Source: JADLHS01 sp039806955 (GTDB lineage Bacteria; Verrucomicrobiota; Verrucomicrobiia; Limisphaerales; JADLHS01). From it: 64,000 nucleotides of DNA. This document shows positions 25,884-34,733 of this stretch, one piece after another. The stretch is from contig JBDHQI010000018.1 of assembly GCA_039806955.1 (NCBI GenBank), positions 1 to 64,000 on the forward strand, read 5' to 3'. The position numbers and the translations under genes are program-made. Within the stretch, counting starts at the first letter, position 1, and every line of letters starts with the position of its first letter. The notes under the pieces were generated by a model that worked only from the letters and a program-made list of their open reading frames with translations, had not been told where the DNA came from and did no database searches.

Positions 25884-26771
25884 CTATTGGGTGGCAGATT
25901 CCGCGGCACGAACGGTGTTTCGCATGAGCATGGCGATCGTCATGGGACCAACGCCGCCGGGGTTGGGCGTAATTTTTACCGCCAGCGGCTGCACTTCCGC
26001 AAAAGCCACATCCCCGACAAGTTTCGTCCCGGTTTTGCTGCCCGGATCGGGAACGCGATTCACCCCCACGTCCAGCACCACCACCCCCGGCCGGACCATG
26101 TCCGCCTTCAAAAATTCCGGAACGCCCATCGCCGCCACAATGATATCCGCGCGCCGACAATGCGATTGAATGTCGCGCGTCGCTGAATGGCAGATCGTCA
26201 CCGTCGCATTGGCCTGATGGCCTTTCTGGCAAAGCATGGCGGCCATTGGTTTGCCGACGATATTGCCGCGACCCAAAATAACCGCTTCCGCGCCCGCAAT
26301 TTTCACCTCAGACCGCACCAACAATTCCCGCACTCCGGCCGGTGTACAGGGTTGAAAACCCGTCGGGTCGCCAAGCATCAGCTTGCCGACGTTTACCGGG
26401 TGGAATCCATCCACATCCTTCGTCGGCAGGACGGTGGCATACACGACTTCCGCGCGAATATGTTTGGGGAGCGGGGCCTGTACTAGAATACCGTGAAGGC
26501 GCGGGTTGGCGTTTAGTTGTGCCAATAACGCGAGCAGATCCGCTTCGGAAGTCTGCTCTGGAAGTACATGCGTCTCCGAAACGATCCCCAGTTCCGCACA
26601 CGTTTTTTCCTTGCGGCCAACATAGACCTTGGAGGCGGGATCCTCGCCGACGCGAACGAAGGCCAGTCCGGGTTGAACGCCACGTCCCTTGAGCGTGGCA
26701 ATGCGCGTTCGCAGTTCGCCCTGGATTTGCGCCGCAATCTGGCGACCATCAATAAGATTCGGCGCCGTCAT
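25884..26771 (-). CDS. folD: bifunctional methylene-THF dehydrogenase / methenyl-THF cyclohydrolase
   Basis: The 295-residue protein interconverts methylene-, methenyl- and formyl-tetrahydrofolate with NADP. Family signatures are present: YVGRKEKTCAELGI with the catalytic Lys near 54, GILVQAPLPKH, TKDVDGFHPVNVGKL, CTPAGV, GRGNIVGKPMA and PNPGGVGPMTIAML. Length is normal. The ATG at 26771 overlaps the stop of the SH3 protein gene (TAATG). Formyl-THF made here is the co-substrate of PurH, encoded about 8 kb away. Confidence 0.96.
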   Translation of the reverse strand: MTAPNLIDGRQIAAQIQGELRTRIATLKGRGVQPGLAFVRVGEDPASKVYVGRKEKTCAELGIVSETHVLPEQTSEADLLALLAQLNANPRLHGILVQAPLPKHIRAEVVYATVLPTKDVDGFHPVNVGKLMLGDPTGFQPCTPAGVRELLVRSEVKIAGAEAVILGRGNIVGKPMAAMLCQKGHQANATVTICHSATRDIQSHCRRADIIVAAMGVPEFLKADMVRPGVVVLDVGVNRVPDPGSKTGTKLVGDVAFAEVQPLAVKITPNPGGVGPMTIAMLMRNTVRAAESATQ

Positions 26772-27799
26772 TATTTGACGACGTAAATTTTCTGAATGGT
26801 TAGAACCGGAGTGTTGGCCCAGCGCTCATCAAGACTTTCCTGGCCGGTCACGATGATCTGCTTGCCCAAGTAACGACTCAACTCGAGTTGCGCCGCGGGA
26901 CTGTAAAGATAATTGATCAGCTTGTTATTCTCAGCGCTGTGCAAACCATACTTGGTCGGCGCCTGAATGCTGACTGTGGGTTTGACGATGCCTTCGTGCG
27001 ACACCGTTCGCGGCACCCAGACCTCCTCAACCACCGGCGGTGGCGCCGCGCTGTTCACGTCTTCATGAATAATCGGTGCGGGTTCGGTCATCGTGCTCCC
27101 CGTGGTCACGTCCGTGGCGGGTGTAACTAACGGGCCATCGTCCGGAACGACGGCTGTTTCCGGAGCGATTTCCGGTTCAGGATGCTGCAAAGCCACCACG
27201 GGGGGCGCAGTCACTTCCGACCCGGCTTGCTGCAAAACGTAGCTGGCAGCGACAAACGCAAACGCATCCGCCGGCGCCTCGATTTCCGTCCAATTCCCCT
27301 TGGTGGCAACAGCTTTAACCGTTGTGCCCTGAGTCAACGTGCCCACGATACTGTAGTTTTCGCCTGCTCCCGTGCGCACATTCAATTTACGGGGTTTGAC
27401 CGTCTGGTCCGCATTCAAATAAGAACTGTGAACCCACACATGCGCTTTCTGTGGATAAGCAATCTTCGCCCACTGAGCTGGTTCGCCCGCTTTGGGTTTG
27501 GTCAAAATCACTTCTTCAATTACCGCAACGACATCGCCATCGTGCAACTGCGTGATGATCTCCCCCTTGAAACCGGCTTTGCCACGCACATTCACGTTAT
27601 TGCCGGTGATCGTTGCGTTGCCGGGAGACAGAATAATCGGCTTTTCGGCGGTTGCTGCCGAAGAGGCGACGGGCTTGGCTGCCGCGCTCTTGGCCGGTTT
27701 TGCAGCGGCGGGTTGATCCAATTGTCCGTCCGCGTGGGCGACCAGCAGTGTTCCGGCGAGCAGCGCCACACTCAAAATCATCCATCCGTTCTTTTTCAT
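26771..27799 (-). CDS. secreted protein with two bacterial SH3 domains
   Basis: The 342-residue protein has a signal peptide (MKKNGWMILSVALLAGTLLVAHA), an Ala/Lys/Pro-rich linker, then two SH3_3-type domains (NVNVRGKAGFKGEIITQLHDGDVVAVIE near 70-115 and KLNVRTGAGENYSIVGTLTQGTTVKAV near 138-175). A Pro/Val-rich linker follows, with a C-terminal domain (about 275-342) ending LTIQKIYVVK. Bacterial SH3 domains bind wall peptides. The C-terminal part (YSPAAQLELSRYLGKQIIVTGQESLDERW) reads like a small OB-like or nuclease-associated module, which I cannot name. It starts 3 bases after the pseudouridine synthase stop and overlaps folD. Confidence 0.75.
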   Translation of the reverse strand: MKKNGWMILSVALLAGTLLVAHADGQLDQPAAAKPAKSAAAKPVASSAATAEKPIILSPGNATITGNNVNVRGKAGFKGEIITQLHDGDVVAVIEEVILTKPKAGEPAQWAKIAYPQKAHVWVHSSYLNADQTVKPRKLNVRTGAGENYSIVGTLTQGTTVKAVATKGNWTEIEAPADAFAFVAASYVLQQAGSEVTAPPVVALQHPEPEIAPETAVVPDDGPLVTPATDVTTGSTMTEPAPIIHEDVNSAAPPPVVEEVWVPRTVSHEGIVKPTVSIQAPTKYGLHSAENNKLINYLYSPAAQLELSRYLGKQIIVTGQESLDERWANTPVLTIQKIYVVK

Positions 27800-27802
27800 A
27801 GC

Positions 27803-28507
27803 TCAGGAGAGTAAAGTTTTAATCTCGGGCGGTGTCAATGTCCGCCATTTGCCGACTTTTAATTCCGCTAGTTTGATTTTTCCAATCTGCGTGCGAACCA
27901 GCCGCCGCACTCGCAAACCCTGTGTTTCGCACAACCGCCGCACTTCCCGATTCTTACCCTCGGCAAGCTCCAACTCAATGGCGCTTTCCGACTTTGTTGC
28001 CGAGAGCACGCGCGCTTGCTGCGCTTTCAGTTTGTCGCCCCGATGAAATACACCTCGTGTGAACGGTTCGATTTGCGCCGCATCAATCTTGCCGTCCACT
28101 GTAACCACGTAACGCTTGCACACCCCGTACCGCGGATGCGTCAACCGCAAGGCAAAGTCTCCATCATTAGTCAGGAAAAGCAATCCTTCACTGGCATAAT
28201 CCAGCCGCCCGACGGAATTGATCGAGCGCCACTCTTGCGGCAATAAATCATAAACCGTGGGCCGACCGTGCTCGTCCTGTTTGGAACAGACGCAGCCCTT
28301 CGGTTTGTGCAGCGCAATGTACAGTTTTTTGGAGGCGCGAACCGGCTTCCCCTCCACGGTGACGCGGTCGCGCGCCGGATCAACTTTGGAGCCCAGCAAA
28401 CGCACAACCTCGCCATTCACCGCCACCCGCCCCTCCAGCATGAACTGTTCGGCCGCGCGCCGGGAAGCAATGCCTGCTTCCGCCAAAAATTTTTGCAGCC
28501 GAACCAC
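27803..28507 (-). CDS. RsuA/RluB-family pseudouridine synthase
   Basis: The 234-residue protein has an N-terminal S4 RNA-binding domain (RLQKFLAEAGIASRRAAEQFMLEGRVAVNG, 3-33) and a catalytic domain with the family motif GRLDYASEGLL, in which Asp103 is the nucleophile, followed by RLTHPRYGVCKRYVV and EGKNREVRRLCE. RsuA/RluB/RluE/RluF enzymes modify single uridines in rRNA; the exact site cannot be chosen from sequence, though length and the S4 domain favour RluB. The start is a GTG at 28507. It heads a tight minus-strand cluster (3-base gap to the SH3 gene). Confidence 0.9.
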   Translation of the reverse strand: MVRLQKFLAEAGIASRRAAEQFMLEGRVAVNGEVVRLLGSKVDPARDRVTVEGKPVRASKKLYIALHKPKGCVCSKQDEHGRPTVYDLLPQEWRSINSVGRLDYASEGLLFLTNDGDFALRLTHPRYGVCKRYVVTVDGKIDAAQIEPFTRGVFHRGDKLKAQQARVLSATKSESAIELELAEGKNREVRRLCETQGLRVRRLVRTQIGKIKLAELKVGKWRTLTPPEIKTLLS

Positions 28508-28579
28508 GCGAAGAGCCTTGGGAATGGCGTGAACCGACGGTGTGGGTAATTCCGCCGCCGGCTGTTGTCAAACTGGCGA

Positions 28580-28735
28580 TCAGGCGTCCGGCTTGGTCTT
28601 GCGCAGGCCGGTGATCCGGTCGCCGTCTTTCCATTGACCGCGTTTCTTGAGCACTTCAATGCGCTCAAACCGTTTCAAAACACTACGTTTACCGCCCAAA
28701 GTGGACGCGGCGCGGAGGCTGGGATGCTGTGACAT
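28580..28735 (-). CDS. small basic protein, Chlamydiae/Verrucomicrobia family
   Basis: This is a 51-residue ORF from ATG 28735 to TGA 28580, found by reading the minus strand. The protein starts MSQHPSLRAASTLGGKRSVL, continues KRFERIEVLKKRGQWKDGDR, and ends with ITGLRKTKPDA. This fits the 'small basic protein' family described only from Chlamydiae and Verrucomicrobia (pattern HPSL..A..LG.KRNVLKRFER...L). It is strongly basic, with no membrane segment; an RNA or ribosome association is plausible but not shown. Upstream is a purine-rich GAGAACGAGAT that could act as a ribosome site. It lies 72 bases upstream of the pseudouridine synthase gene. It is the best single taxonomic marker in the window. 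Confidence 0.85.
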   Translation of the reverse strand: MSQHPSLRAASTLGGKRSVLKRFERIEVLKKRGQWKDGDRITGLRKTKPDA

Positions 28736-28915
28736 ATCTCGTTCTCTGGTTAAATCTTATCGCTCGATTCAAAGCGGATGTTCACCCTAGCAGGTCGCCT
28801 CCATGCTGCCAATGGCTAATTTAAGGCGTTTTGCCCTCCACCCCATTTGTTGCGCGTTCCGGCTCGACTCACCAACCGCCAAGGCAGTACGTTGCGCGGG
28901 GCAACAATAGTTGAT

Positions 28916-29395
28916 ATGGACGAATTGCTGAAATTATTGCAGCGCAACGCGCTCGAAAATCACGAAAGCCTGGCCAAACAACTTGATCAATCCACGGCCG
29001 AGATTGCGCGCCGCATCGCGGCCTACGAGCAGGCTGGCGTCATCCGTGGTTACCAGGCGGTGTTGAACGAAGACCAGTTGGATCTGGATACGCTCACCGC
29101 CGTCATCGAAGTCAAGATCACCCCACAACGCGAAGGCGGCTTCAACCGCATTGCCGAGCGCATCAGCAAATTCCCCGAGGTGCGTTCAGCCTATCTGATG
29201 AGCGGCGCGTATGACCTGTTGCTCTTTGTGGAAGGGCACAACCTGCGGGAGATCGGCTCGTTCGTGAGCGAAAAACTTTCTCCGCTCGAAGGGGTGTTAT
29301 CCACGTCCACCCATTTTATGTTGAAAACCTACAAACGTCTGGGCGTGTTGATGCAAATGGAGAATTCTGATGAACGGCTCTCGGTCTCTCCGTAA
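28916..29395 (+). CDS. Lrp/AsnC-family transcriptional regulator
   Basis: The 159-residue protein starts MDELLKLLQRNALENHESLA at the ATG 28916. It has an N-terminal winged helix (SLAKQLDQSTAEIARRIAAYEQAGVIRGYQAVLN) and a C-terminal RAM ligand-binding fold (AVIEVKITPQREGGFNRIAERISKFPEVRSAYLMSGAYDLLLFVEG). The DNA-binding half is slightly short at the N-terminus compared with Lrp. In related genomes such a regulator usually sits directly before the aminotransferase found here at 30292, and the two are now separated by about 900 bases of inserted, decaying sequence. The ligand is probably an amino acid. Confidence 0.85.
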   Translation: MDELLKLLQRNALENHESLAKQLDQSTAEIARRIAAYEQAGVIRGYQAVLNEDQLDLDTLTAVIEVKITPQREGGFNRIAERISKFPEVRSAYLMSGAYDLLLFVEGHNLREIGSFVSEKLSPLEGVLSTSTHFMLKTYKRLGVLMQMENSDERLSVSP

Positions 29396-29441
29396 TTGAC
29401 GGGGGAGTGACAACCTCTTGCCCGAAGCGTAAGCTGACGAC

Positions 29442-29657
29442 ATGGGTATGAAACGACGCGTCAGAACCAATCAAACCACCCGGGCCATCCGGTGGGGACG
29501 AAACTTGGCGGCGCGCGTCCGGGCCATCATGACCGCACATCCCGAGGCCGACCCGGATAACATCCGGCATACGTTGATATTACTGGAACAACCACCGTTG
29601 GAACGCTTGCAAAGGAGCCTGATCCGTGGTCGCGCCGCTGCCATTTTCCGAAAATGA
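29442..29657 (+). CDS. small basic hypothetical protein paired with the nucleotidyltransferase remnant
   Basis: The 71-residue, Arg-rich protein (MGMKRRVRTNQTTRAIRWGR at the start, then PDNIRHTLILLEQPPLERLQRSLIRG) is helical with no membrane segment or named domain. Its end overlaps the GTG start of the next reading frame by 32 bases, an arrangement common in two-gene toxin-antitoxin or nucleotidyltransferase cassettes. It probably arrived with the nucleotidyltransferase as one unit. The role is unknown. Confidence 0.5.
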   Translation: MGMKRRVRTNQTTRAIRWGRNLAARVRAIMTAHPEADPDNIRHTLILLEQPPLERLQRSLIRGRAAAIFRK

Positions 29658-30259
29658 ACTCCGCCTGCTGCGCTCCTTGTTGCGGCATCAAGTGCGATTC
29701 ATGGTGGTCGGACTTTCCGCCGCCACCTTGCAAGGCGCTCCCGTCGTCACCCAGGACGTTGGCCTGTGGTTCGAGAACTTGGGCGAACCAAAAATCACCT
29801 GCGCCTTGCAAGCTGTCGGGGCCGCGTATGTTCCTCCTTCCATTCTCAATCCCCCCGATGCTCGCCGGGGCCGGAGCGGAATTGTTCGACCTCGTAATGC
29901 GAATGGACGGGCTGAAGAGCTTTGCCGAGGAATTCCCGCATTGCCTCGAAATTCCGCTGGGGCGGCACAAACTCAAAGTGCTTTCCTTGGAAAGAATCCT
30001 CGCCAGTAAAATCGCCGCGAACCGCCCCAAGGACAAACTCAGCATTCCCGTTTTGCGTGACGCCCTCATCGCTACTCAAATGCCCAAGCCAACCGCAAAA
30101 AACCAGCCCGCCTCAAAAAGCGTGCCCGCCGAGCCTGAATTGCCCTTCAGGACCATGCCATTATCAATTCGTCATCGCGAACGCCTCGCCTCTGATAATC
30201 TTATCGCCAGCCGCACACGGACACGCCTACTCGCCTCTCGACGCGGCTGCGTTGAATAG
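29626..30259 (+). pseudogene. nucleotidyltransferase-like gene broken by a frameshift in a C6 run
   Basis: The frame starting at GTG 29626 gives RFMVVGLSAATLQGAPVVTQDVGLWF, matching the active-site region of minimal nucleotidyltransferases (G-S/T-A, then TxDxD). It is homologous up to PSILNPP, then falls into unrelated sequence. The continuation (MLAGAGAELFDLVMRMDGL ... SLERILASKIAANRPKDKLSIPVLRDAL) lies in the next frame from 29858. Removing one base from the CCCCCC run at 29851-29856 restores one continuous protein of about 200 residues. In addition, the second catalytic Asp of TxDxD is Gly (TQDVG). The part after about 30100 looks like read-through. Sequencing error in the C run is an alternative. 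Confidence 0.65.
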
Positions 30260-30291
30260 CTACCTTTTGGCTCATTTTAGAAAAATTTTAG

Positions 30292-31473
30292 ATGCAGAAA
30301 AGCCAACCGTTTCCGCTCCGTAACCGCATCAACACCGTGGTGCGCGATATCCCGCGCTCCGGTATCCGGGACTTCTTCGACATCGTCACGACGATGAAGG
30401 ACGTCATCAGTCTCGGCATCGGCGAGCCGGATTTCGACACGCCCTGGCATGTCCGCGAGGCCACGGTCTTCGCGCTGGAACGTGGCGCGACGCACTATTC
30501 CAGCAATCTCGGTTACATCGAACTGCGCCGCGCGTTGTCCAAATATGTCGCCAAGAATTTCGGCGTGGAATACAACCCGGACAACGAGGTCCTTGTCACG
30601 GTCGGTGTCAGCGAAGCACTCGATCTCGCGTTGCGGGCATTGATCAATCCAGGTGATGAAGTGCTTTATCACGAGCCGTGCTACGTGTCGTATCGTGCCA
30701 CGATTCTGTTCGCCGGAGGCAAACCGCTTGCGGTCGAGACAAAAGCGGAGAACGGTTTTCGCCTCACGCGCGCGATGTTGGAAGCGAAATGCACGCCCAA
30801 GACAAAGGTCTTGATGCTGAATTTCCCCAACAATCCCACCGGCGCCATCATGAGCCGGGAAGATTTGGAAAGCATCGCCAAGTTCGCGGTTGAAAAAGAC
30901 CTCATCGTCATCACAGACGAGATTTACGCGGAACTGACTTACGACACGCCGCACACAAGCATCGTGAGTCTGCCTGGCTTGCGCGACCGCACGATTTTTC
31001 TGCACGGCTTCTCGAAGGCGTGGGCGATGACCGGTTATCGCCTCGGCTACGCCTGCGGCCCGGCGGAACTCATCGAAGCGATGATGAAGATTCATCAATA
31101 CACGATGCTCTGCGCGTCGTCGCTGGCGCAGAAGGCCGCCATCGAAGCGTTGACACGCCCGGACATTGACGTGGGTGAAATGGTCGGCGAATACCGCCGG
31201 CGCCGGAATTTCATCGCGAGTGCCTTTGCGGAAATGGGCTTGGAATGTCATCGCCCGCTCGGAGCGTTCTATGCCTTTCCCAGTGTGGCGAAGTTCAAGA
31301 TGCCTGCGAAAGAGTTCGCGCTGAAGTTTTTGGCTGAGGAAAAAGTCGCCGTTGTTCCGGGCACGGCCTTCGGCGAATGTGGCGAAGGTTTCGTCCGCTG
31401 CGCTTATGCCACCAGCCTGACCAATATCAAAGAAGCCATGACGCGCCTGCGCCGTTTTACCGCGAAGCTGTAA
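30292..31473 (+). CDS. PLP-dependent class I/II aminotransferase
   Basis: The 393-residue aspartate-aminotransferase-fold enzyme has SLGIGEPDFDTP at the substrate end, YSSNLGYIELRRALS, FPNNPTGA, the Asp that pairs with the PLP nitrogen in ITDEIYAEL, the PLP lysine in HGFSKAWAMTGYRLGY, and a C-terminal FVRCAYATS for the carboxylate-binding Arg. Length is normal. The closest functional classes are aromatic/aspartate or N-acetyl-L,L-diaminopimelate-type aminotransferases (PatA-like), but substrate cannot be fixed by reading. The start ATG at 30292 gives a complete N-terminus. It is probably regulated by the Lrp/AsnC gene upstream, from which a decayed cassette separates it. Confidence 0.9.
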   Translation: MQKSQPFPLRNRINTVVRDIPRSGIRDFFDIVTTMKDVISLGIGEPDFDTPWHVREATVFALERGATHYSSNLGYIELRRALSKYVAKNFGVEYNPDNEVLVTVGVSEALDLALRALINPGDEVLYHEPCYVSYRATILFAGGKPLAVETKAENGFRLTRAMLEAKCTPKTKVLMLNFPNNPTGAIMSREDLESIAKFAVEKDLIVITDEIYAELTYDTPHTSIVSLPGLRDRTIFLHGFSKAWAMTGYRLGYACGPAELIEAMMKIHQYTMLCASSLAQKAAIEALTRPDIDVGEMVGEYRRRRNFIASAFAEMGLECHRPLGAFYAFPSVAKFKMPAKEFALKFLAEEKVAVVPGTAFGECGEGFVRCAYATSLTNIKEAMTRLRRFTAKL

Positions 31474-31584
31474 ATCAATCACCCAACCACTCACCGATGG
31501 CATCAAGCGGCGCCGCTCCGTTCGAGCGCATTCAACCATCCGCTCAAGCAAGCCAGCTCGGGTGACCCGGACGTTTGCCGCGCT

Positions 31585-32961
31585 TTAAAGTGAAACGAAT
31601 TCTCCGGGCGCGGGCTGGATGACCTTGATCTTGGGATGTCGCTGGCGAATCTGTTCCGCAAACCAACGCCGCGAGGCCGCGCCGCCATGCCCGAGTAATA
31701 CGATCCGGGGCGAAACTTGCCCCACGAAGTCCAGCAAATCCTCCCGATTCGCGTGCGCGGTCAAATCAAAATCCAGCACTTCGCACTGTCGCGTCACGCG
31801 CCCGGCGCTGGGGCTGAACACAAAGGTTTCACCGGGCCGCGCGGCTTTCAATCTTCCGCCCGGCGTGCTGAGATCAGCATACCCCACAAAGAAAATGGAC
31901 TGTCGTTCGTCACCGATCATGCGCGCCGCCAGATCGTGAGCGGCGGTTTTCTCCGCCATCATACCGGACGAGACGACAAAAATGCGTCCGCCGGAAAGTT
32001 TCATGCGCTCAGTCTGTCCCGGATCCAATACCACCAGTTGCAACGCCTCGTGCAACTGTAGATTGCTGTGATTGCGATTGGTCCGATGCGCTTCGAGGTC
32101 GTAAATCTCGGTGAACACCCGGCCCAAGCCACTGATGAAAATCGGCTGTCGCTTTAACTTTCCTTCGCGCATCAGCAAGGCGAGTAGCGCCAGGATTTCC
32201 TGCATGCGCCCCAAGGCAAACGCCGGAATCAGCACGCAACCCTTGCGCTTCAAGGTTTTTTGGATGGCCGCCACCAAACGATCCACTTCCGTCGCTCGCG
32301 TCACTCCGGTTGCCTCCGGCCGTTCGCCGCGCGTGGTTTCCATGATCAAGACCTCGGCTTCCACGCCGTCAAAATTCGCCGCGCGCAGGAGGGTCTGGTC
32401 ATGAAAGCAAACATCGCCGGTGTAAAACAGCGTTCGCTTTTGCCCACGCAACATAATCCCTGCCGATCCCAAGGTGTGGCCAGCATCGTAAAATTCCAGT
32501 TCAGGCGAGAAAAATCCCGCCTTGGCTTTTTCGAAAGCCGCCCATTCGATTTCCCGACGGTAACGAAAGCCCTGGAATCGTGGCGCCAACTCATCCACTT
32601 CATCGTGCGTGTAGAGTGGATAATCTTTGACGCCCAACTCCTCGCGCTGGCGCGTCATTACGTTCACGGAATTGTGGAGCACTCGCTCGACGATGAAATA
32701 ACTTTGTTTAGGCAGAATGGCGTGCGCCTTGGGAAATTGGCGCAACGCCAGCGGCAGCGAACCAACGTGATCGTGATGGCAATGGGAAATCGCCACGGCT
32801 TCAACCCCGTGACGATCAATCAACCGATACATCGGAATGGCCTCCCGACCCTCGCGCTTGGGGTGCATTCCGGCATCCAGTAAAATGCGATGGTCCTCAA
32901 TTTCAACAAACCAAGAACTGGCGCCGATGTCGGAGTCCGGATTTAGATTGGCAATGCGCAT
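31585..32961 (-). CDS. metallo-beta-lactamase / beta-CASP family RNase-like hydrolase
   Basis: The 458-residue protein has the metal-binding motif SHCHHDHVG near 59-67, an Asp/His ligand in FYDAGHTLGSAG, TGDVCFHDQ, and beta-CASP motifs A-C, including ETTRGERPE, FALGRMQE, GMMAEKTA and VLDFDLTAHANREDL near 400 with LLGHGGAA. These fit the prokaryotic beta-CASP (YSH1/CPSF-73-like) RNA hydrolases, which act on RNA as endo- or 5' exonucleases. Length is within the family range (430-470). It is divergent from the PilZ-like gene, separated by 143 bases, and convergent with the aminotransferase. Confidence 0.9.
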   Translation of the reverse strand: MRIANLNPDSDIGASSWFVEIEDHRILLDAGMHPKREGREAIPMYRLIDRHGVEAVAISHCHHDHVGSLPLALRQFPKAHAILPKQSYFIVERVLHNSVNVMTRQREELGVKDYPLYTHDEVDELAPRFQGFRYRREIEWAAFEKAKAGFFSPELEFYDAGHTLGSAGIMLRGQKRTLFYTGDVCFHDQTLLRAANFDGVEAEVLIMETTRGERPEATGVTRATEVDRLVAAIQKTLKRKGCVLIPAFALGRMQEILALLALLMREGKLKRQPIFISGLGRVFTEIYDLEAHRTNRNHSNLQLHEALQLVVLDPGQTERMKLSGGRIFVVSSGMMAEKTAAHDLAARMIGDERQSIFFVGYADLSTPGGRLKAARPGETFVFSPSAGRVTRQCEVLDFDLTAHANREDLLDFVGQVSPRIVLLGHGGAASRRWFAEQIRQRHPKIKVIQPAPGEFVSL

Positions 32962-33104
32962 AAAAAGGCCCTGTGACCACTGTGCCGGAGTTCACAACAT
33001 CTCACCAGCTAATTCCCTGGATAAATCAAGCATCCGTACTAATTTTGGCCCACATGAATTTGACGCTCGGCATGGATATGTTACATTGCTGCACTTAACG
33101 AAAC

Positions 33105-33434
33105 ATGAGTGCGAGGAAATTTAGCCACCAAACCGCCGCCGACCAACCTGTCACCCTCAACTCCCGACAGATCAGCCTGAGCCTGTCGCCCGATGCGGTG
33201 GTCATCCACAAGAACGGCATCGAATTTCGCAGTGAAACCGCCTTCCCCAACTGGGTGGAAATGACCGTCTCGCTGGTCTCGCCCACCGATCATACCCCCA
33301 TCAATTGTACCGGCGTCGTGGTGGATTGCCTGGGAAACAAGCACGAAGGTTATCACGTTTCCATGGTATTCACGAGCCTGACCTCGCAAGCCGAGGCACG
33401 CCTGCAATCCATGAGCGGCCTCCTGGCGGAATAA
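33105..33434 (+). CDS. PilZ-like domain protein
   Basis: The 109-residue protein has a small beta-barrel pattern with SPDAVVIHKNGIEFRSETAF, then WVEMTVSLVSP and CTGVVVDCLGNKHEGYHVSMVFTSL, as in PilZ domains (the segment 'NISxxGxxF...P.G..V.L.L' followed by 'G.VV......G.Y..G..F'). The RxxxR half of the c-di-GMP site is not visible, so it may be a non-binding PilZ variant. It precedes pilT by 210 bases on the same strand. PilZ proteins commonly act in type IV pilus control, which makes a link with pilT reasonable but unproven. Confidence 0.55.
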   Translation: MSARKFSHQTAADQPVTLNSRQISLSLSPDAVVIHKNGIEFRSETAFPNWVEMTVSLVSPTDHTPINCTGVVVDCLGNKHEGYHVSMVFTSLTSQAEARLQSMSGLLAE

Positions 33435-33644
33435 GCTGCGGCCGGCGTTTCCAAAGTCCGATTGTTCCAATTCCACTCGGAAACACGCTCCTGCTCCAGA
33501 GACTTTGGCGGCGAGTGGCGGCTCCGTCCTCACGTCAGTCGGTGCTGGTTACATGATCGGCGGGGCGGTTTTCAGTTCGCCAGTGGTGATGGATTTCCAT
33601 TTTTCCGGGATGGTATTTCGCATCCGCTCTGTTAGGCTCGGCGT

Positions 33645-34733
33645 ATGGAATTGTTCTACAAAATTTTGAAAACGGCCGTGGATGGCCATGCCTCGGACGT
33701 GCATCTCAAAATTGACGCGCCGGTGATTTTTCGAATCAACCGGGAATTGATTGCGATTGAATGTCCCAATCCCTCGGAGGAATGGATGAACAAGGTGGTG
33801 GCCACCATCGCGCCAGCGCACCTGAAAAAGAAATTGGAAGAGGAGCGGGAGGCGGACTTTTCCTATTTCGTGCCGGATGTGGGACGCTTCCGCACCAACC
33901 TGTTTCAGCAACGCGGCCAGTGGTGTTTGGCCATGCGTTACGTCAAAACGCAGGTACCGAGCTTTGAGGAGCTTGGTTTGCTGCCACAACTCAAACAGAT
34001 CGCGGAATCGCCGCGCGGCATTGTACTCGTCGCCGGCGCCACCGGCAGCGGCAAGTCCACCACGCTGGCGGCCATGATCGAGCACATCAACAGCAATTTC
34101 AAACGCCACATCGTCACGCTCGAAGACCCGATTGAATTTGTCTTTGAAGACAACCAATCCGTGATCGAACAGCGCGAGGTGGGGCTTGATACGCTTTCCT
34201 TCAACCACGCGCTCAAGCACGTGCTGCGGCAGGACCCGGACATCATCATGATCGGGGAAATGCGTGATAGCACCAGCTTCTCCGCCGCGATGAGCGCCGC
34301 CGACACTGGGCATCTGGTACTTTCGACGTTGCACACCACCAACGCGCCGCAATCCGTCACGCGCGTGCTGGATTTTTTTGAAGCCGGCGAACGCGAACAA
34401 ATCCGTCGCCAACTCGCCGGCACCTTTCAGGCGGTGATTTGTCAACGCATGGTGCCAACCATTGCGGGCCGTATGACCCCCGCGTTGGAAATCATGATCA
34501 ATACGCCCACGATCAAGAAATTGATCGAGGAAAACCGCCTCGATAAATTGGGTGCCGCCATCGAAACCGGCACTGACGACGGGATGTTGAATTTTAATCA
34601 ATCCCTGTTCCAACTCGTCAAGGACGGGATTGTTTCCGAAAAAGAAGCACTGGCCAAAGCCTCGAATCCGCAGGCGCTGGAAATGAATTTCAAGGGCATC
34701 TTCCTCGATGAAGGTCGCCGCATTCTGGGTTAA
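33645..34733 (+). CDS. pilT: type IV pilus retraction ATPase
   Basis: The 362-residue protein is a secretion-type AAA+ ATPase that powers pilus retraction. It opens with ASDVHLKIDAPVIFRINREL, has Walker A GATGSGKSTT near 131-140, the Asp box VTLEDPIEFVF, Walker B IIMIGEMRD, the His box STLHTTNAP, and the PilT-specific AGTFQAVICQRMVP region. Length matches PilT (about 345-370), and it lacks the extra N-terminal domain of PilB. The retraction-specific C-terminal AIRNLIRE-type helix reads AIETGTDDGMLNFNQSL here, closer to PilU/PilT2 variants. The start ATG at 33645 gives a full N-domain. No other pilus genes are visible. Confidence 0.9.
   Translation: MELFYKILKTAVDGHASDVHLKIDAPVIFRINRELIAIECPNPSEEWMNKVVATIAPAHLKKKLEEEREADFSYFVPDVGRFRTNLFQQRGQWCLAMRYVKTQVPSFEELGLLPQLKQIAESPRGIVLVAGATGSGKSTTLAAMIEHINSNFKRHIVTLEDPIEFVFEDNQSVIEQREVGLDTLSFNHALKHVLRQDPDIIMIGEMRDSTSFSAAMSAADTGHLVLSTLHTTNAPQSVTRVLDFFEAGEREQIRRQLAGTFQAVICQRMVPTIAGRMTPALEIMINTPTIKKLIEENRLDKLGAAIETGTDDGMLNFNQSLFQLVKDGIVSEKEALAKASNPQALEMNFKGIFLDEGRRILG

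Noticed and set aside
31506..31517. 12-base palindrome AGCGGCGCCGCT between convergent genes
   Set aside because: No loop and no T-run; not a terminator and too short to call an operator.
33549..34613. 354-residue minus-strand ORF opposite pilT
   Set aside because: It is the exact antisense of pilT, His/Gly/Arg-rich with no domain; a shadow of high-GC codon usage.
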